A stretch of 64,000 nucleotides of DNA. Origin: Vibrio splendidus. GTDB taxonomy: Bacteria > Pseudomonadota > Gammaproteobacteria > Enterobacterales > Vibrionaceae. The stretch covers positions 62,001 to 126,000 of the forward strand of contig NZ_LNRF01000009.1 of assembly GCF_001557875.1 (NCBI RefSeq), given 5' to 3'. Positions within the stretch are counted from its first letter, which is position 1; each line of letters opens with the position of its first letter. Position numbers and translations under genes: made by a program. Under the pieces are notes generated by a model. That model did not search any database. It worked only from the letters and a program-made list of their open reading frames with translations, and was not told where the DNA came from. This document shows, piece by piece, positions 49,123-58,859 of the stretch.

Positions 49123-51453
49123 ATGAGCCAAGCTATCTGTCGACTGATCGCTGAAGAACTGAATGTCCGTTCTGAGCAAGTCACTGCCGCAGTAAACCTA
49201 ATTGACGACGGTAACACCGTTCCCTTTATTGCCCGCTACCGTAAAGAAGTTACGGGTGGCTTAGACGATACCCAACTACGTAACCTGGATAGCCGTCTTT
49301 CATACCTTCGCGAGCTCGACGATCGTCGCCAAACGATTCTTAAGTCGATTCAAGATCAAGGAAAACTCACGCCAGAGCTAGAGCGTGATATCACTCAAGC
49401 CGACAGCAAGACTCGCCTAGAAGATTTATACCTGCCATACAAACCAAAGCGCCGTACCAAAGGTCAGATCGCGATTGAAGCGGGCTTAGAGCCACTTGCC
49501 GATACACTATGGAATGAACCACAGCACGATCCGGAAACGGAAGCAGCTAACTTCATCAGCAGCGATAAAGGCATTGCCGATACAAAAGCTGCACTGGATG
49601 GCGCACGCGCGATCATCATGGAGCGCATTGCGGAAGACGCAAACCTGCTTGAAAAGATTCGCCAACACCTGAACCGCAATGCAGAGCTTGGTGCTCGTGT
49701 TGTGGCTGGCAAAGAGAACGAAGGTGAGAAGTTCAAAGACTACTTCGAGCACAACGAAGCGCTTAGCAAAGTACCGTCTCACCGTGCCCTTGCAATGCTG
49801 CGTGGCCGCAATGAAGGCTTCCTAACACTGGCAATGAACGCAGACCCTGAGCAAGAAGAAGGTGTTCGTGGTTCATACTGCGAAAACATTATCTCTGATC
49901 ACTACGGCATTACCCTAAGCAGCGCACCTGCAGATACATGGCGTAAACAAGTGATTAGCTGGGCATGGCGCATCAAGGTTTCTATGCACATGGAAACCGA
50001 ATTGATGGGTGCGATGAAAGAGCGTGCTGAAATCGAAGCAATTGAAGTATTCGCGACCAACCTTAAAGACCTACTCATGGCTGCGCCAGCTGGCCCTCGT
50101 GCAACCTTAGGCTTAGATCCGGGTTTACGTACTGGTTCGAAAATCGCGGTGGTGGATTCAACTGGTAAAGTTCTGGCGACAGAAACCATTTACCCTCACC
50201 CACCACAAAAGCAATACGACAAGTCTGCACACGTGGTTGAGCAAATGGTTCGCCAATACAATGTTGATTTGATTGCGATTGGTAATGGTACCGCTTCACG
50301 CGAAACCGACAGTTTTGTCGCTGACGTAATTAAACGCGGCAACCTAAAAGCGCAAAAAATCATTGTTAGCGAAGCAGGCGCATCGGTTTATTCAGCGTCT
50401 GAGTTAGCAGCAAAAGAGTTCCCGAACATGGATGTATCGATTCGTGGTGCTGTGTCTATTGCTCGCCGTCTGCAAGATCCACTGGCAGAACTGGTGAAGA
50501 TTGACCCTAAATCGATCGGTGTGGGCCAATACCAACACGATGTGAGCCAAACTATGCTCGCTAAGCGCCTAGATGCGATTGTCGAAGACTGTGTAAACGC
50601 GGTTGGTGTTGATGTGAATACCGCTTCTGCTGCACTACTAACACGTGTTGCGGGCCTGTCTAGCACCATCGCTCAGAATATCGTAGATTTCCGTGATGAA
50701 AATGGTCGCTTCGAAGCACGTACTACGCTGAAGAAAGTCGCTCGCTTGGGGCCAAAAGCCTTTGAACAGTGTGCCGGCTTCCTACGTATTATGGATGGCA
50801 AAAACCCGCTGGATGCATCATCGGTTCACCCAGAAGCTTACCCTGTGGTGAAAAGCATCGCTGAGAAAAACCACAAAGACATCAAATCTCTGGTGGGTAA
50901 CACAGACTTCTTACGTGGCTTACACGCCATTGATTACACCAATGAGAACTTCGGTGTGCCAACGGTCAGCGACATCATCAAAGAGCTCGATAAGCCGGGG
51001 CGCGACCCTCGCCCTGAGTTCAAGACCGCAACCTTCGCTGATGGCGTAAACAGCGTTTCAGACTTAGAACCGGGCATGATTCTAGAAGGCGTGGTATCGA
51101 ACGTGGCTAACTTTGGTGCCTTCGTTGATATTGGTGTTCACCAAGATGGCTTAGTGCACATTTCAGCGCTCACCGATCGCTTTGTCTCTGACCCACGTGA
51201 AGTGGTTAAAGCTGGCGACATCGTGAAAGTGAAGGTGATGGAAGTCGATGTTCAGCGTAAGCGTATTGCGCTAAGCATGCGTATGAAAGATGAACCAGGC
51301 CAAGACAACCGCGCGCAACGTTCAAGTGCACCTCGCACGCAAAACCGCCCGAACCAAAATTCACAAGGCGGACAACGCCGTCGTGAGGAGCCGCAACAAA
51401 ACGCGGCGATGGGTGGTGCTTTTGCCGCAGCCTTTGCTAAAGCGAAAAAATAA
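49123..51453 (+). CDS. tex: S1 RNA-binding protein Tex
   Basis: 776 residues. Transcription accessory or RNA-binding factor, essential in some species. N-terminal helix-turn-helix-like part (EELNVRSEQVTAAVNLIDDGNTV-type start), YqgF/RNase H-like domain from about 325 (ATLGLDPGLRTGSKIAVVD), helix-hairpin-helix repeats about 500-570 (GVDVNTASAALLTRVAGLS), S1 domain about 645-720 (LEGVVSNVANFGAFVDIG), and a disordered Arg, Gln, Asn-rich tail. Full length, good ATG. Confidence 0.96.
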   Translation: MSQAICRLIAEELNVRSEQVTAAVNLIDDGNTVPFIARYRKEVTGGLDDTQLRNLDSRLSYLRELDDRRQTILKSIQDQGKLTPELERDITQADSKTRLEDLYLPYKPKRRTKGQIAIEAGLEPLADTLWNEPQHDPETEAANFISSDKGIADTKAALDGARAIIMERIAEDANLLEKIRQHLNRNAELGARVVAGKENEGEKFKDYFEHNEALSKVPSHRALAMLRGRNEGFLTLAMNADPEQEEGVRGSYCENIISDHYGITLSSAPADTWRKQVISWAWRIKVSMHMETELMGAMKERAEIEAIEVFATNLKDLLMAAPAGPRATLGLDPGLRTGSKIAVVDSTGKVLATETIYPHPPQKQYDKSAHVVEQMVRQYNVDLIAIGNGTASRETDSFVADVIKRGNLKAQKIIVSEAGASVYSASELAAKEFPNMDVSIRGAVSIARRLQDPLAELVKIDPKSIGVGQYQHDVSQTMLAKRLDAIVEDCVNAVGVDVNTASAALLTRVAGLSSTIAQNIVDFRDENGRFEARTTLKKVARLGPKAFEQCAGFLRIMDGKNPLDASSVHPEAYPVVKSIAEKNHKDIKSLVGNTDFLRGLHAIDYTNENFGVPTVSDIIKELDKPGRDPRPEFKTATFADGVNSVSDLEPGMILEGVVSNVANFGAFVDIGVHQDGLVHISALTDRFVSDPREVVKAGDIVKVKVMEVDVQRKRIALSMRMKDEPGQDNRAQRSSAPRTQNRPNQNSQGGQRRREEPQQNAAMGGAFAAAFAKAKK

Positions 51454-51480
51454 TCCGTTAAACTGATTCGCCTAAAACAA

Positions 51481-51515
51481 AAAACCTGCATCCCTTAGGG
51501 TATGCAGGTTTTTAT
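51481..51515. terminator. terminator after tex, probably bidirectional
   Basis: AAAACCTGCAT / ATGCAGGTTTT stem with a CCCTTAGGG-containing loop and T tracts on both strands, between the convergent tex and hypothetical genes. Confidence 0.9.
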
Positions 51516-51565
51516 TATGTGTTCAAAAAAGACATCGAAGCTTGGTTGGGTCATAAGTTTTCGAT

Positions 51566-52039
51566 TTATAAAACAACCAGCATCTCTGACGGAGCATGAG
51601 GCGCAACAGCATGACCATAATGATATTTTATGACCTTACGTCGTTTCTCCATCTGTCCCTCCTGAATCGCCGCATCTAAAACATGCTTTGGCAGGCGAAA
51701 ACGCATGGTATAGCCCTTTCCTTGGTCTGCACTGTAAGTTCTCAGTGCCAACAAGCTGAACAGCCTATCAAAAGGATCTTGTGGCTCTTCTTGGCTAATC
51801 GAATTGGCCTCTGACTCGTTCTCCATTTCATAACCAGGATGGTCTGAAGGATCCCAAGCCGACTGCTGCCTTCGCTTATCGTCCGACTTTACCTTTCGCT
51901 CTGCATTGGTTTTCGCCAACGCTACTGCGGGAGCAACAGGCTCTCGAACTCTATTATCACGCGCAACTTGCTCTGTTTGCACATTAACGGACGGGGCGAT
52001 AAGTGGCACACTCACTGCAGTTGCAGGTGACACAATCAT
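51566..52039 (-). CDS. hypothetical protein
   Basis: 157 residues, function not recognised. The first half is low-complexity and probably disordered (Ala, Val and Pro rich, then charged KVKSDDKRRQQSAWDPSDHPG). The second half is more ordered with DPFDRLFSLLALRTYSADQGKGYTMRFRLP and ends in a hydrophobic SEMLVVL. No signal peptide or membrane helix. V. cholerae has a similarly placed hypothetical gene between tex and bioH, from memory, which suggests a real conserved gene. I see nothing in the gap before it (52040-52213). Confidence 0.7.
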   Translation of the reverse strand: MIVSPATAVSVPLIAPSVNVQTEQVARDNRVREPVAPAVALAKTNAERKVKSDDKRRQQSAWDPSDHPGYEMENESEANSISQEEPQDPFDRLFSLLALRTYSADQGKGYTMRFRLPKHVLDAAIQEGQMEKRRKVIKYHYGHAVAPHAPSEMLVVL

Positions 52040-52213
52040 CGCGAACTCCTCAAGAATCGCCCATCGTTATTGCTATAACGCTGTTGTACTGTGAGTCAGC
52101 ACAACAGGCATAGCCCAACTTACTGCAATCAGCTCAGGAGAGAGTTAGGTCTGAGTATCAAGCAACACGTTGGTTAGGTTATATATCGACCAAGTCGGCG
52201 ATAAATTTAGCGA

Positions 52214-52990
52214 TTATTTTTGCGCGAAGCTAACCAGTTCACTGCAAAAGGCATCGGCTTCGGTCATAAACGGTGCATGTGAAGACTGAGTAAAGATATA
52301 TTGCTCGGTATGAGGCAAGGCTGCGCCCAAGTCTTTTGCAACCTTGATTGGCACCAATCCATCTAATCGACCATACAGACGCAGCATTGGTACTGAAATC
52401 TCAGGCAGTTGTTCACGCAGGTCGACATCCGACAGCATCTTTAGTCCCGCCAATAATGAATCAGGGTTCGGTAATGGGCGAGACAGCACCGCTTGCTTGA
52501 GCTGTTTTACATCTTGTCTTGCTGAAGGGCTACCCATAGCTTGCAATGCCATAAAGCGTTCGATGGTGGTTTGGAAGTCTTCAACCAGTTGTTCGGTGAA
52601 TGCGCTTAATACGTTTGGCTGAATGCCTCGCCATAACACTGGCTCTTTTGAGGCCGAGAATTTAGGAGAACTGGCGACAGTCACCAGCTTACTCACGTAG
52701 TCTGAGTGATAGAGAGCCATGTGCGTTGCGACCAAACCACCCAGTGACCAACCCACCCAAATAGCTTGTTTAGGCGCTTCGGCCAACAGTTGCTGAGCAA
52801 TCTCTTCAAGATCTTGAGCGTGGCAGTGTGCGCTGTGTCCATATCCTGGTAAATCGACAACATGCACTCGGAAATCAGCTTCTAATGCATTAACGGTTTG
52901 TTGCCACACCGCACCGTTCATTCCCCAGCCGTGAACCAGTACTAAATCAGGCCCTTGCCCAGAAACATGCCAATATAACCCGTCACTCAT
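52214..52990 (-). CDS. bioH: pimeloyl-ACP methyl ester carboxylesterase BioH
   Basis: 258 residues. Removes the methyl group from pimeloyl-ACP methyl ester in biotin synthesis. Alpha/beta hydrolase: LVHGWGMNGAVW (oxyanion), nucleophile GWSLGG with Ser near residue 80, LRLYGRLDGLVP (Asp) and SSHAPFM (His). The ATG at 52990 gives MSDGLYWHVSGQG; a TTG two codons earlier is also in frame. It is divergent from comF, a common arrangement in gamma-proteobacteria. Confidence 0.93.
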   Translation of the reverse strand: MSDGLYWHVSGQGPDLVLVHGWGMNGAVWQQTVNALEADFRVHVVDLPGYGHSAHCHAQDLEEIAQQLLAEAPKQAIWVGWSLGGLVATHMALYHSDYVSKLVTVASSPKFSASKEPVLWRGIQPNVLSAFTEQLVEDFQTTIERFMALQAMGSPSARQDVKQLKQAVLSRPLPNPDSLLAGLKMLSDVDLREQLPEISVPMLRLYGRLDGLVPIKVAKDLGAALPHTEQYIFTQSSHAPFMTEADAFCSELVSFAQK

Positions 52991-53083
52991 TCTCAATATT
53001 CCCTACTTTTTCCATCAGCGATAATCCGTGCTTTTCAGTATGGTTAGCAAAAGGAACACCATAACCCAAAAGCATCGCGAGCT

Positions 53084-53797
53084 ATGTTATCCGATTGGCT
53101 ACAAAAACACACACCACGTCTGGTCACACCTCAATGCCACCTGTGTAAGCTCGATAAGCTTCCCGAAGACGCACATCCTCGATGGTGCAATTCTTGTCTC
53201 AAGCTCTTTGAGCCTGTACCACGCTGTCAAAGATGTGGTTTAAAAACACTGACCACTGTCGATCAATGTGGTGAGTGCTTATCAAAACCACCACCCTGGC
53301 ACCGCCTCTACTGTGTCGGCGACTACACCTTCCCTACGGCAGGTTATATTCAACAAATGAAGTACGCTGATAAGTTTTGGTTTGCCCATGACCTGTCAAA
53401 GCTATTGGCATCTCGTATCAAACATCCAGCTCCGCTGATCACCAACGTACCGCTGCATTGGCGCCGATACGCCCATCGAGGTTTTAATCAAAGTCAGCTA
53501 CTAGCCAATTACACGGCTCAAGAGCTTGGCGTTGAAAGTAATGTGCTATTTCGTCGAATTCGCTCTACCGCTTCCCAACAAGGGCTGACTAAATCCGCAC
53601 GATTACACAATCTAAAGAGCGCTTTTACGCTGCGAAAACAAGACTTTCGAGGAACTACCCCCTCTCACGTCGCGATAATTGATGATGTTGTAACCACCGG
53701 CAGTACTGTGTATCAATTATGCCAATTACTACTTGAAGTGGGCGTTAAAAGGATTGATATTTACTGCATCTGCCGCACTCCTGAGCCCTCTGGATAA
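53084..53797 (+). CDS. comF: ComF family phosphoribosyltransferase-like protein (GntX)
   Basis: 237 residues. N-terminal zinc-type Cys clusters (CHLCKL, RWCNSCLKLF, PRCQRCGLK, DQCGECLSKP) and a C-terminal type I PRTase fold with NVPLHWRRYAHRGFNQSQLLA and the PRPP motif VAIIDDVVTTGSTV. ComF is needed for DNA uptake in naturally competent bacteria, including Vibrio grown on chitin; its reaction is not defined. It precedes nfuA as in E. coli (gntX-nfuA). Confidence 0.92.
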   Translation: MLSDWLQKHTPRLVTPQCHLCKLDKLPEDAHPRWCNSCLKLFEPVPRCQRCGLKTLTTVDQCGECLSKPPPWHRLYCVGDYTFPTAGYIQQMKYADKFWFAHDLSKLLASRIKHPAPLITNVPLHWRRYAHRGFNQSQLLANYTAQELGVESNVLFRRIRSTASQQGLTKSARLHNLKSAFTLRKQDFRGTTPSHVAIIDDVVTTGSTVYQLCQLLLEVGVKRIDIYCICRTPEPSG

Positions 53798-53907
53798 AAG
53801 CTGTGAATCACTACTTGTACAGCAATCCAACAAAAAAAGGGCTGAATTACAAAACTGACAGGAGTAGAATGGCGCTAATAGCCTACAAATTTACTCAGGT
53901 ATTCGTC

Positions 53908-54492
53908 GTGTCAAATATTACTATTACAGAAACAGCTCAAACTCATTTTGCCAATCTGCTGTCACAGCAGCCTGAAGGTACAAACATTCGTGTATTCGTG
54001 GTAAACCCAGGTACGCAAAACGCAGAGTGTGGTGTTTCTTACTGCCCTACAGATGCTATTGAAGCATCTGACACAGAGCTAAAATTCGAAGCGTTCTCTG
54101 CATACGTAGATGAGCTAAGCCTACCGTTCCTAGATGAAGCTGAAATTGACTTCGTTACTGACAAAATGGGCTCTCAACTAACACTTAAAGCACCAAACGC
54201 TAAGATGCGTAAAGTATCAGACGATGCACCACTTCTAGAGCGTGTTGAATACGCAATCCAAACTCAAGTGAATCCACAGCTTGCTGGTCACGGCGGTCAC
54301 GTTAGCTTAGTAGAAATCACTGAAGACGGTGCTGCTATCGTTGCATTCGGTGGCGGCTGTAACGGTTGTTCTATGGTTGATGTAACGCTAAAAGAAGGCA
54401 TCGAGAAAGAACTTCTTCAACAATTCGAAGGTGAACTGACTGCTGTTCGTGATGCAACTGAGCACGATCGTGGTGAGCACTCTTACTACTAA
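53908..54492 (+). CDS. nfuA: Fe-S biogenesis protein NfuA
   Basis: 194 residues. Carries and delivers [4Fe-4S] clusters, especially under oxidative stress. N-terminal degenerate A-type domain (SNITITETAQTHFANLLSQQ onward, lacking the A-type Cys set) and C-terminal Nfu domain with the cluster-binding GGGCNGCSMVDVTL CxxC near 149-152. The start is the GTG at 53908, with AGGT eight bases upstream; the longer open frame from 53803 is non-homologous leader. Confidence 0.95.
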   Translation: MSNITITETAQTHFANLLSQQPEGTNIRVFVVNPGTQNAECGVSYCPTDAIEASDTELKFEAFSAYVDELSLPFLDEAEIDFVTDKMGSQLTLKAPNAKMRKVSDDAPLLERVEYAIQTQVNPQLAGHGGHVSLVEITEDGAAIVAFGGGCNGCSMVDVTLKEGIEKELLQQFEGELTAVRDATEHDRGEHSYY

Positions 54493-54551
54493 GCTCTTTT
54501 ACGACTAAGCACTCATGCAGTCTTAGTCAGTAAAAAGTGAAAGATTCAATA

Positions 54552-54584
54552 AAAAGGTTGATGTGCAAGCATCAACCTTTTTTG
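54552..54584 (+). terminator. terminator after nfuA
   Basis: AAAAGGTTGATG / CATCAACCTTTT stem with TGCAAG loop and six T. In the rest of the 54493-54806 gap I see only upstream sequence of nudE. Confidence 0.92.
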
Positions 54585-54806
54585 TGTTTAAAACAGCAGA
54601 AGTCCTTCCGAATAATATATTTCCCTTTCAATACCAATAATGGCGGATGCGTTACCATTTAGAGTAAGGTATTCAAGTGATCGCAATCGGTTCCTGCTCT
54701 AATAATTCTAGGATATGAAAACTCGGATCTAGGAACTCAACGTCATTTCCCCTATATTAGAATGACTTTATAAGAAAGAATTCCAATGAGCTGAGGAGCG
54801 AGCGCA

Positions 54807-55358
54807 ATGACAAAAAGGACCAAGCCAGAAATTTTGGCTCAGCAAACTGTCGCTCAATCAAAACTATTCTCGATCGAGTCTCTCGATTTACGGTTTTCAA
54901 ACGGTGAACAGCGTACTTACGAACGTATGAAACCTAGCGGCCGCAACGCAGTAATGATGGTTCCGATTACTGAACAAGGCGATATTCTGTTAGTGCGTGA
55001 ATACGCAGCAGGCACAGAACGCTATGAACTTGGCTTTCCGAAAGGGCTTATCGATCCAGGAGAGCAGCCAAACGAAGCCGCCGTTCGCGAACTCAAGGAA
55101 GAAATTGGCTTCGGTGCCAACAAGCTTACTCCGTTGAAAGAAGTGATCCTTGCGCCCTCTTACTTCTCTAGCAAAATGACGCTATTTATCGCAGAAGACC
55201 TCTACCCAGAGAAGCTAGAAGGTGATGAGCCTGAGCCACTAGACGTTGTGCGCTGGCCACTGGCTCAAGCCGAAGAACTGTTAACACATCTCGATTTCTG
55301 TGAGGCTCGCAGTATTACCGCCCTACTATTAACCCTTCGTGTCTTAACCAATAATTAG
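54807..55358 (+). CDS. nudE: ADP-sugar-type Nudix hydrolase NudE
   Basis: 183 residues. Hydrolyses ADP-ribose, Ap3A and NADH-type compounds. The Nudix box G-x5-E-x7-REUXEEXGU is visible in GFPKGLIDPGEQPNEAAVRE followed by LKEEIGF. RTYERMKPSGRNAVMMVPI and REYAAGTERYELGF are NudE-like. It is followed by cysQ after 36 bases, as in E. coli where nudE lies elsewhere but in V. cholerae next to cysQ, from memory. Confidence 0.92.
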   Translation: MTKRTKPEILAQQTVAQSKLFSIESLDLRFSNGEQRTYERMKPSGRNAVMMVPITEQGDILLVREYAAGTERYELGFPKGLIDPGEQPNEAAVRELKEEIGFGANKLTPLKEVILAPSYFSSKMTLFIAEDLYPEKLEGDEPEPLDVVRWPLAQAEELLTHLDFCEARSITALLLTLRVLTNN

Positions 55359-55394
55359 AACATTCAGGATCACTCGAAGAGTAAGAGAATATTT

Positions 55395-56222
55395 ATGCCA
55401 ATAACAAAAGATTTGTCTCACCTCCTACCCTCTGTCATTGAGATTGCTCGCTCTGCTGGCCAACTCATCTTAGAGATCTACGAGAAAAAAGATTACGAAG
55501 AATTCACTAAGAGTGATGACACACCTGTCACCAGTGCCGACCTTGCGGCACACAAGCTGATCTCGAAAAAGCTCAGTGAGCTCACACCTGACATTCCAGT
55601 GCTGTCTGAAGAAGCCGCAGACATCAGCCTAGAGCAACGTTCTCAATGGGATCGCTACTGGTTAGTTGACCCACTGGATGGTACGCAGGAGTTCATTGCA
55701 CGAAGTGGTGATTTCGCGACAATTATCGCCCTAATTGAACATAACAAGCCAGTAATGGGCGTGGTATATGCACCCGTTTCAGGCGTGAGCTATTACGCTT
55801 ACAGTGGCAAAGGGGCTTGGAAGATCCCAGACCTTAATGACAGCGTTAAAATTAAAACGCATCGTCACGAGCTGCCAAACCAGTCAATCGCAATGGCGAT
55901 CAGCCGTCGCCAAGACATCAATCGAATCACTAGCCGTATGAGCTCAGCATGGAATTATGATTTGGTTCCTCTAGGCTCAGCAGCGCTTAAGGCATGTTTA
56001 GTAGCAGAAGGGGCTGTAGATTGTTATCTGCGCCTTGGACCAACCGGAGAGTGGGATACCGCCGCAACGCAGTGCATTGTTGAAGAAGCTGGCGGTCGCA
56101 TCTTAAGTACTCAACTAGAACCGCTTTCGTACAATGAAAGAGAGACGCTTGAGAACCCGAACTTCATTGTGCTTGGTGATGCTGACTTACCGTGGGCAGA
56201 GATCTTACAAGGTAAAGACTAG
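55395..56222 (+). CDS. cysQ: 3'(2'),5'-bisphosphate nucleotidase CysQ
   Basis: 275 residues. Removes the 3'-phosphate from PAP, the by-product of sulfate assimilation. Inositol-phosphatase fold with metal motifs DTPVTSADLAAH, PVLSEEA (Glu), WLVDPLDGTQEFI, and the late GEWDTAATQCIVEEAGG. All metal ligands appear present. It ends with a strong bidirectional terminator. Confidence 0.96.
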   Translation: MPITKDLSHLLPSVIEIARSAGQLILEIYEKKDYEEFTKSDDTPVTSADLAAHKLISKKLSELTPDIPVLSEEAADISLEQRSQWDRYWLVDPLDGTQEFIARSGDFATIIALIEHNKPVMGVVYAPVSGVSYYAYSGKGAWKIPDLNDSVKIKTHRHELPNQSIAMAISRRQDINRITSRMSSAWNYDLVPLGSAALKACLVAEGAVDCYLRLGPTGEWDTAATQCIVEEAGGRILSTQLEPLSYNERETLENPNFIVLGDADLPWAEILQGKD

Positions 56223-56260
56223 GCGAGCTTGCTCGCTGTCACTCTCGACGATTCAAACAA

Positions 56261-56292
56261 AACGGGCACCTCAATGAGGTGCCCGTTTTTTA
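56261..56292. terminator. bidirectional terminator, cysQ / gspN
   Basis: Perfect 13-bp stem AACGGGCACCTCA / TGAGGTGCCCGTT, one-base nominal spacer, T tracts on both strands. It ends both cysQ and the gsp operon. A short CCCTTAG triple repeat lies just beyond (about 56312-56335). Confidence 0.93.
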
Positions 56293-56339
56293 TATCTCGT
56301 AATTTAGTAGCCCTTAGCCCTTAGCCCTTAGCTGTTTAG

Positions 56340-57119
56340 CTAAAAACGACCTTGATAAGTAAACTGGTACTTACCTTGGCTATCAGGGTTACCCAGCCAC
56401 TTAAGCTGACTCTGCATCGCTGGCGGGAACTCTGCCCCCGGCTTAAACCAAGCCGCCGACGTGTAGCGTTGGTTAGGTGTTACGCTCGCTGAGAACTCAC
56501 TGTCCACATGTTCGCTCTTCTGAGTGCCTTTCGCTGCAACTGTGCTGTCTTCACAGGTTATGTCCGCAATCACAGGACCAAGGTCTAACGATCCAACAGG
56601 AGAGTCGACTGCAGCACCAGACCAAGCCAGTGTGCCTTCACCAGATTGACACCAAGGCTGAGCATGAACTGCATGTTTGATCGTCAGTTCAACTTGTCCA
56701 CCAATTGAAATTGGGACTGGAATGGCTGGGGCGTATTTCATCACGTTCATAGCAGGCATTGAAGTCACTAAGTTCTCTGCATACGCGCCGCTCATGCTGT
56801 ACCCGACACGCCCTTTACCTGATAAGTTCATGTCGCTGTTACGACCAAAACGAACCGCCAGTTCTGCTTTGGCTTGAAATAGCTTAGAAAACTGGAAGTC
56901 CCACTGCACTGAACCGTAATTGATGCGCTGCCACACAACATTGTTGGCGCTGCCTTGCCAAACGGTGCCCTCAACGCCTTCGATACTCAAACCACGCACA
57001 ACCTGTGCTTGCTTGAGAGCAAAAGAAGCCGGCAAGTGCAGCAACAGACTGACTGAAAAAAAGACGATAAAGATGCCACTGAAGAGCAGGCCATACTTAA
57101 AAGATAAACCGCGTTTCAC
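56340..57119 (-). CDS. gspN: type II secretion system protein N
   Basis: 259 residues. Last gene of the T2SS operon; an inner-membrane-anchored accessory protein. One N-terminal membrane helix (KYGLLFSGIFIVFFSVSLLL) then a periplasmic domain with GLSIEGVEGTVWQGSANNV, VQWDF, and a CysX40Cys pair (PWCQSGEG, DITCEDS). The start is GTG 57119 with GAGGT upstream, one base after the gspM stop; the longer reading frame overlapping gspM is spurious. GspN is dispensable in several species. Confidence 0.9.
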   Translation of the reverse strand: MKRGLSFKYGLLFSGIFIVFFSVSLLLHLPASFALKQAQVVRGLSIEGVEGTVWQGSANNVVWQRINYGSVQWDFQFSKLFQAKAELAVRFGRNSDMNLSGKGRVGYSMSGAYAENLVTSMPAMNVMKYAPAIPVPISIGGQVELTIKHAVHAQPWCQSGEGTLAWSGAAVDSPVGSLDLGPVIADITCEDSTVAAKGTQKSEHVDSEFSASVTPNQRYTSAAWFKPGAEFPPAMQSQLKWLGNPDSQGKYQFTYQGRF

Positions 57120-57120
57120 A

Positions 57121-57609
57121 TTAACCTCGTTTAAACTGTAGTCGGTTGACCTCAATAACCCCAGGGTTATCAGAGCGATCAATATCCATAAACTCAACCT
57201 CCACACCCTGTTTTTCTTTCAGGTATGTTAGCCAGTCAACGAACTTATTAAAAGGCACAGGTTTTACCCACACTTGCAGCATTTCGCCACGTGGTTGCAC
57301 ACGTATTAGCTCGATATTAAAGCGACGCATAGAAGCTGGCACCGATTGGTTCAGAGGCTGACTAGCACTGATACCACCGCTGCCTCGCAGCTCAACCACT
57401 TCATTGGCTTTATTGGTTACCCAAGCCAGTAGTTGCTTCTCACTTTGAATACGGCTCTGTGCAAGTTCAGCTCGCTGACTGAGTGGCTGGATTAGCCCCC
57501 AATAAACGACACCAACCACCAATAGAATTGAGCAACCAATCACTAAACGTTGCTCTCTTTGACTTATTGAAGTCCACCACGCTTGGAGTGGCTCAATCAT
57601 ATTTCTCAT
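57121..57609 (-). CDS. gspM: type II secretion system protein M
   Basis: 162 residues. Inner-membrane platform protein partnering GspL. MRNMIEPLQAWWTSISQREQRLV start, one membrane helix (about 22-40, IGCSILLVVGVVYWGLI), coiled coil, then a ferredoxin-like periplasmic domain with FNIELIRVQPRGEMLQVWV. The ATG at 57609 lies seven bases after AAGGAG. It is close to V. cholerae EpsM. Confidence 0.94.
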   Translation of the reverse strand: MRNMIEPLQAWWTSISQREQRLVIGCSILLVVGVVYWGLIQPLSQRAELAQSRIQSEKQLLAWVTNKANEVVELRGSGGISASQPLNQSVPASMRRFNIELIRVQPRGEMLQVWVKPVPFNKFVDWLTYLKEKQGVEVEFMDIDRSDNPGVIEVNRLQFKRG

Positions 57610-57629
57610 CACTGATCTCCTTACGCAGG

Positions 57630-58859
57630 TTATTGATGGGGTTTAAGAGTAAAGCTGCCAAATACAGCATCGCCATTACGGTTCAATGGACCTTGTTCGA
57701 CAGTAAACTTCTCTTCGAGCTTCACTCTCGCAGTCTCAAAGTGTTGGAAATCAGAGCTTTTAGCCTGAAGTCGAACCTCAGAGCGGTTGCCATCGTAGCG
57801 AATACTTTCGACTTCGATTGACTTCACCTGCCCTAGCGTTTCTGGCAGTAACGCTAGCCAGCCTAGTAAGGAGTCACCATCGCCTGAACCGCCATATTTC
57901 TTGGCTTCATCGTTCATCTGACGCTTAAGATAGCTGACTGTTGGGATACGTTGTTTACCTGGCAGCACTGCTCTAAAGATACGTTCACTCTCCATGCGGT
58001 AAGCTTGTGCTTGAGCTTCGTATTGTTGAACCTTCAACACTTGTTGAGTCACAATCACAGCCACCAGCAAACAAGCAGCAATCGCTACTTTCTGCCATAC
58101 GCGCCAATATTTACTGAATGAAGATTTGGTTTTAAAGGTGCCAGTCAGTAAGTTTACGCCGCTTGTGATCGCTTGCTGGCTCAGTAAAGACATCACCAAT
58201 TCCGCAGGCTTTGCCTGCCAATTCGCACCGCTTTGCTGTTGAACGTCTTCACTCGGCATTGCTGTATAGCTGAAGATAGTCGTCGCTTGCTCTTCGTCAT
58301 CAGCAACCACCCAATCACTCTGCAAAAACATCGGTAACCATGCTTCGCTGATCGATACTGCTTGATAGTTGCCTTGCCGCAGTAGCCAATGCTGGTCGAT
58401 CTGCAATGCACTGATGCCAGGTTCTTCAAAAGGCACGGCCAATGTATCTGGCAACACCTTACGGAAGATAATATTGGCTTCACGAAACAGATCTAAAGCT
58501 TGCTTTAACCATTCGCGGTCGACACCACACACGGTAGCGTGCGTTGAGTCTTTATCTAAAATCGTCAGGTGTAAGTCTTCGATATCTTGTGCGACTTCGT
58601 CTTCTAATAAAAACGGCAGCATAGAGTCGAACTGGCGAGCAGCACCTTTCGGGATCTCAACACGCTTAATTAAGCATTCATTTCCCGGCAATAAAGCGAT
58701 ACAGCTGCGCTTTTCAGCGTAAGGCGTTAACTCATCAAGCTGCTCCCAGCTAGACAACTCGCCACTTGCTATCACTTCTTGTTGGCTTGTCGACCAAACT
58801 AACCACTGCACAGGGCTTTGTGGTTCGCTACTCAGTCGAACGGTCAGAAACTCGCTCAC
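57630..58859 (-). CDS. gspL: type II secretion system protein L
   Basis: 409 residues. Links the GspE ATPase to the inner-membrane platform. Cytoplasmic actin-like domain (about 1-250; SEFLTVRLSS, LPFLLEDEVAQDIEDLHL, GVDREWLKQALDL), one membrane helix near 265-283 (VAIAACLLVAVIVTQQVL), then a periplasmic domain with RIPTVSYLKRQM. The start is GTG 58859 after GGAGG, giving the same MSEFLTVRLSS as V. cholerae EpsL. It overlaps gspK by 32 bases. Confidence 0.94.
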   Translation of the reverse strand: MSEFLTVRLSSEPQSPVQWLVWSTSQQEVIASGELSSWEQLDELTPYAEKRSCIALLPGNECLIKRVEIPKGAARQFDSMLPFLLEDEVAQDIEDLHLTILDKDSTHATVCGVDREWLKQALDLFREANIIFRKVLPDTLAVPFEEPGISALQIDQHWLLRQGNYQAVSISEAWLPMFLQSDWVVADDEEQATTIFSYTAMPSEDVQQQSGANWQAKPAELVMSLLSQQAITSGVNLLTGTFKTKSSFSKYWRVWQKVAIAACLLVAVIVTQQVLKVQQYEAQAQAYRMESERIFRAVLPGKQRIPTVSYLKRQMNDEAKKYGGSGDGDSLLGWLALLPETLGQVKSIEVESIRYDGNRSEVRLQAKSSDFQHFETARVKLEEKFTVEQGPLNRNGDAVFGSFTLKPHQ

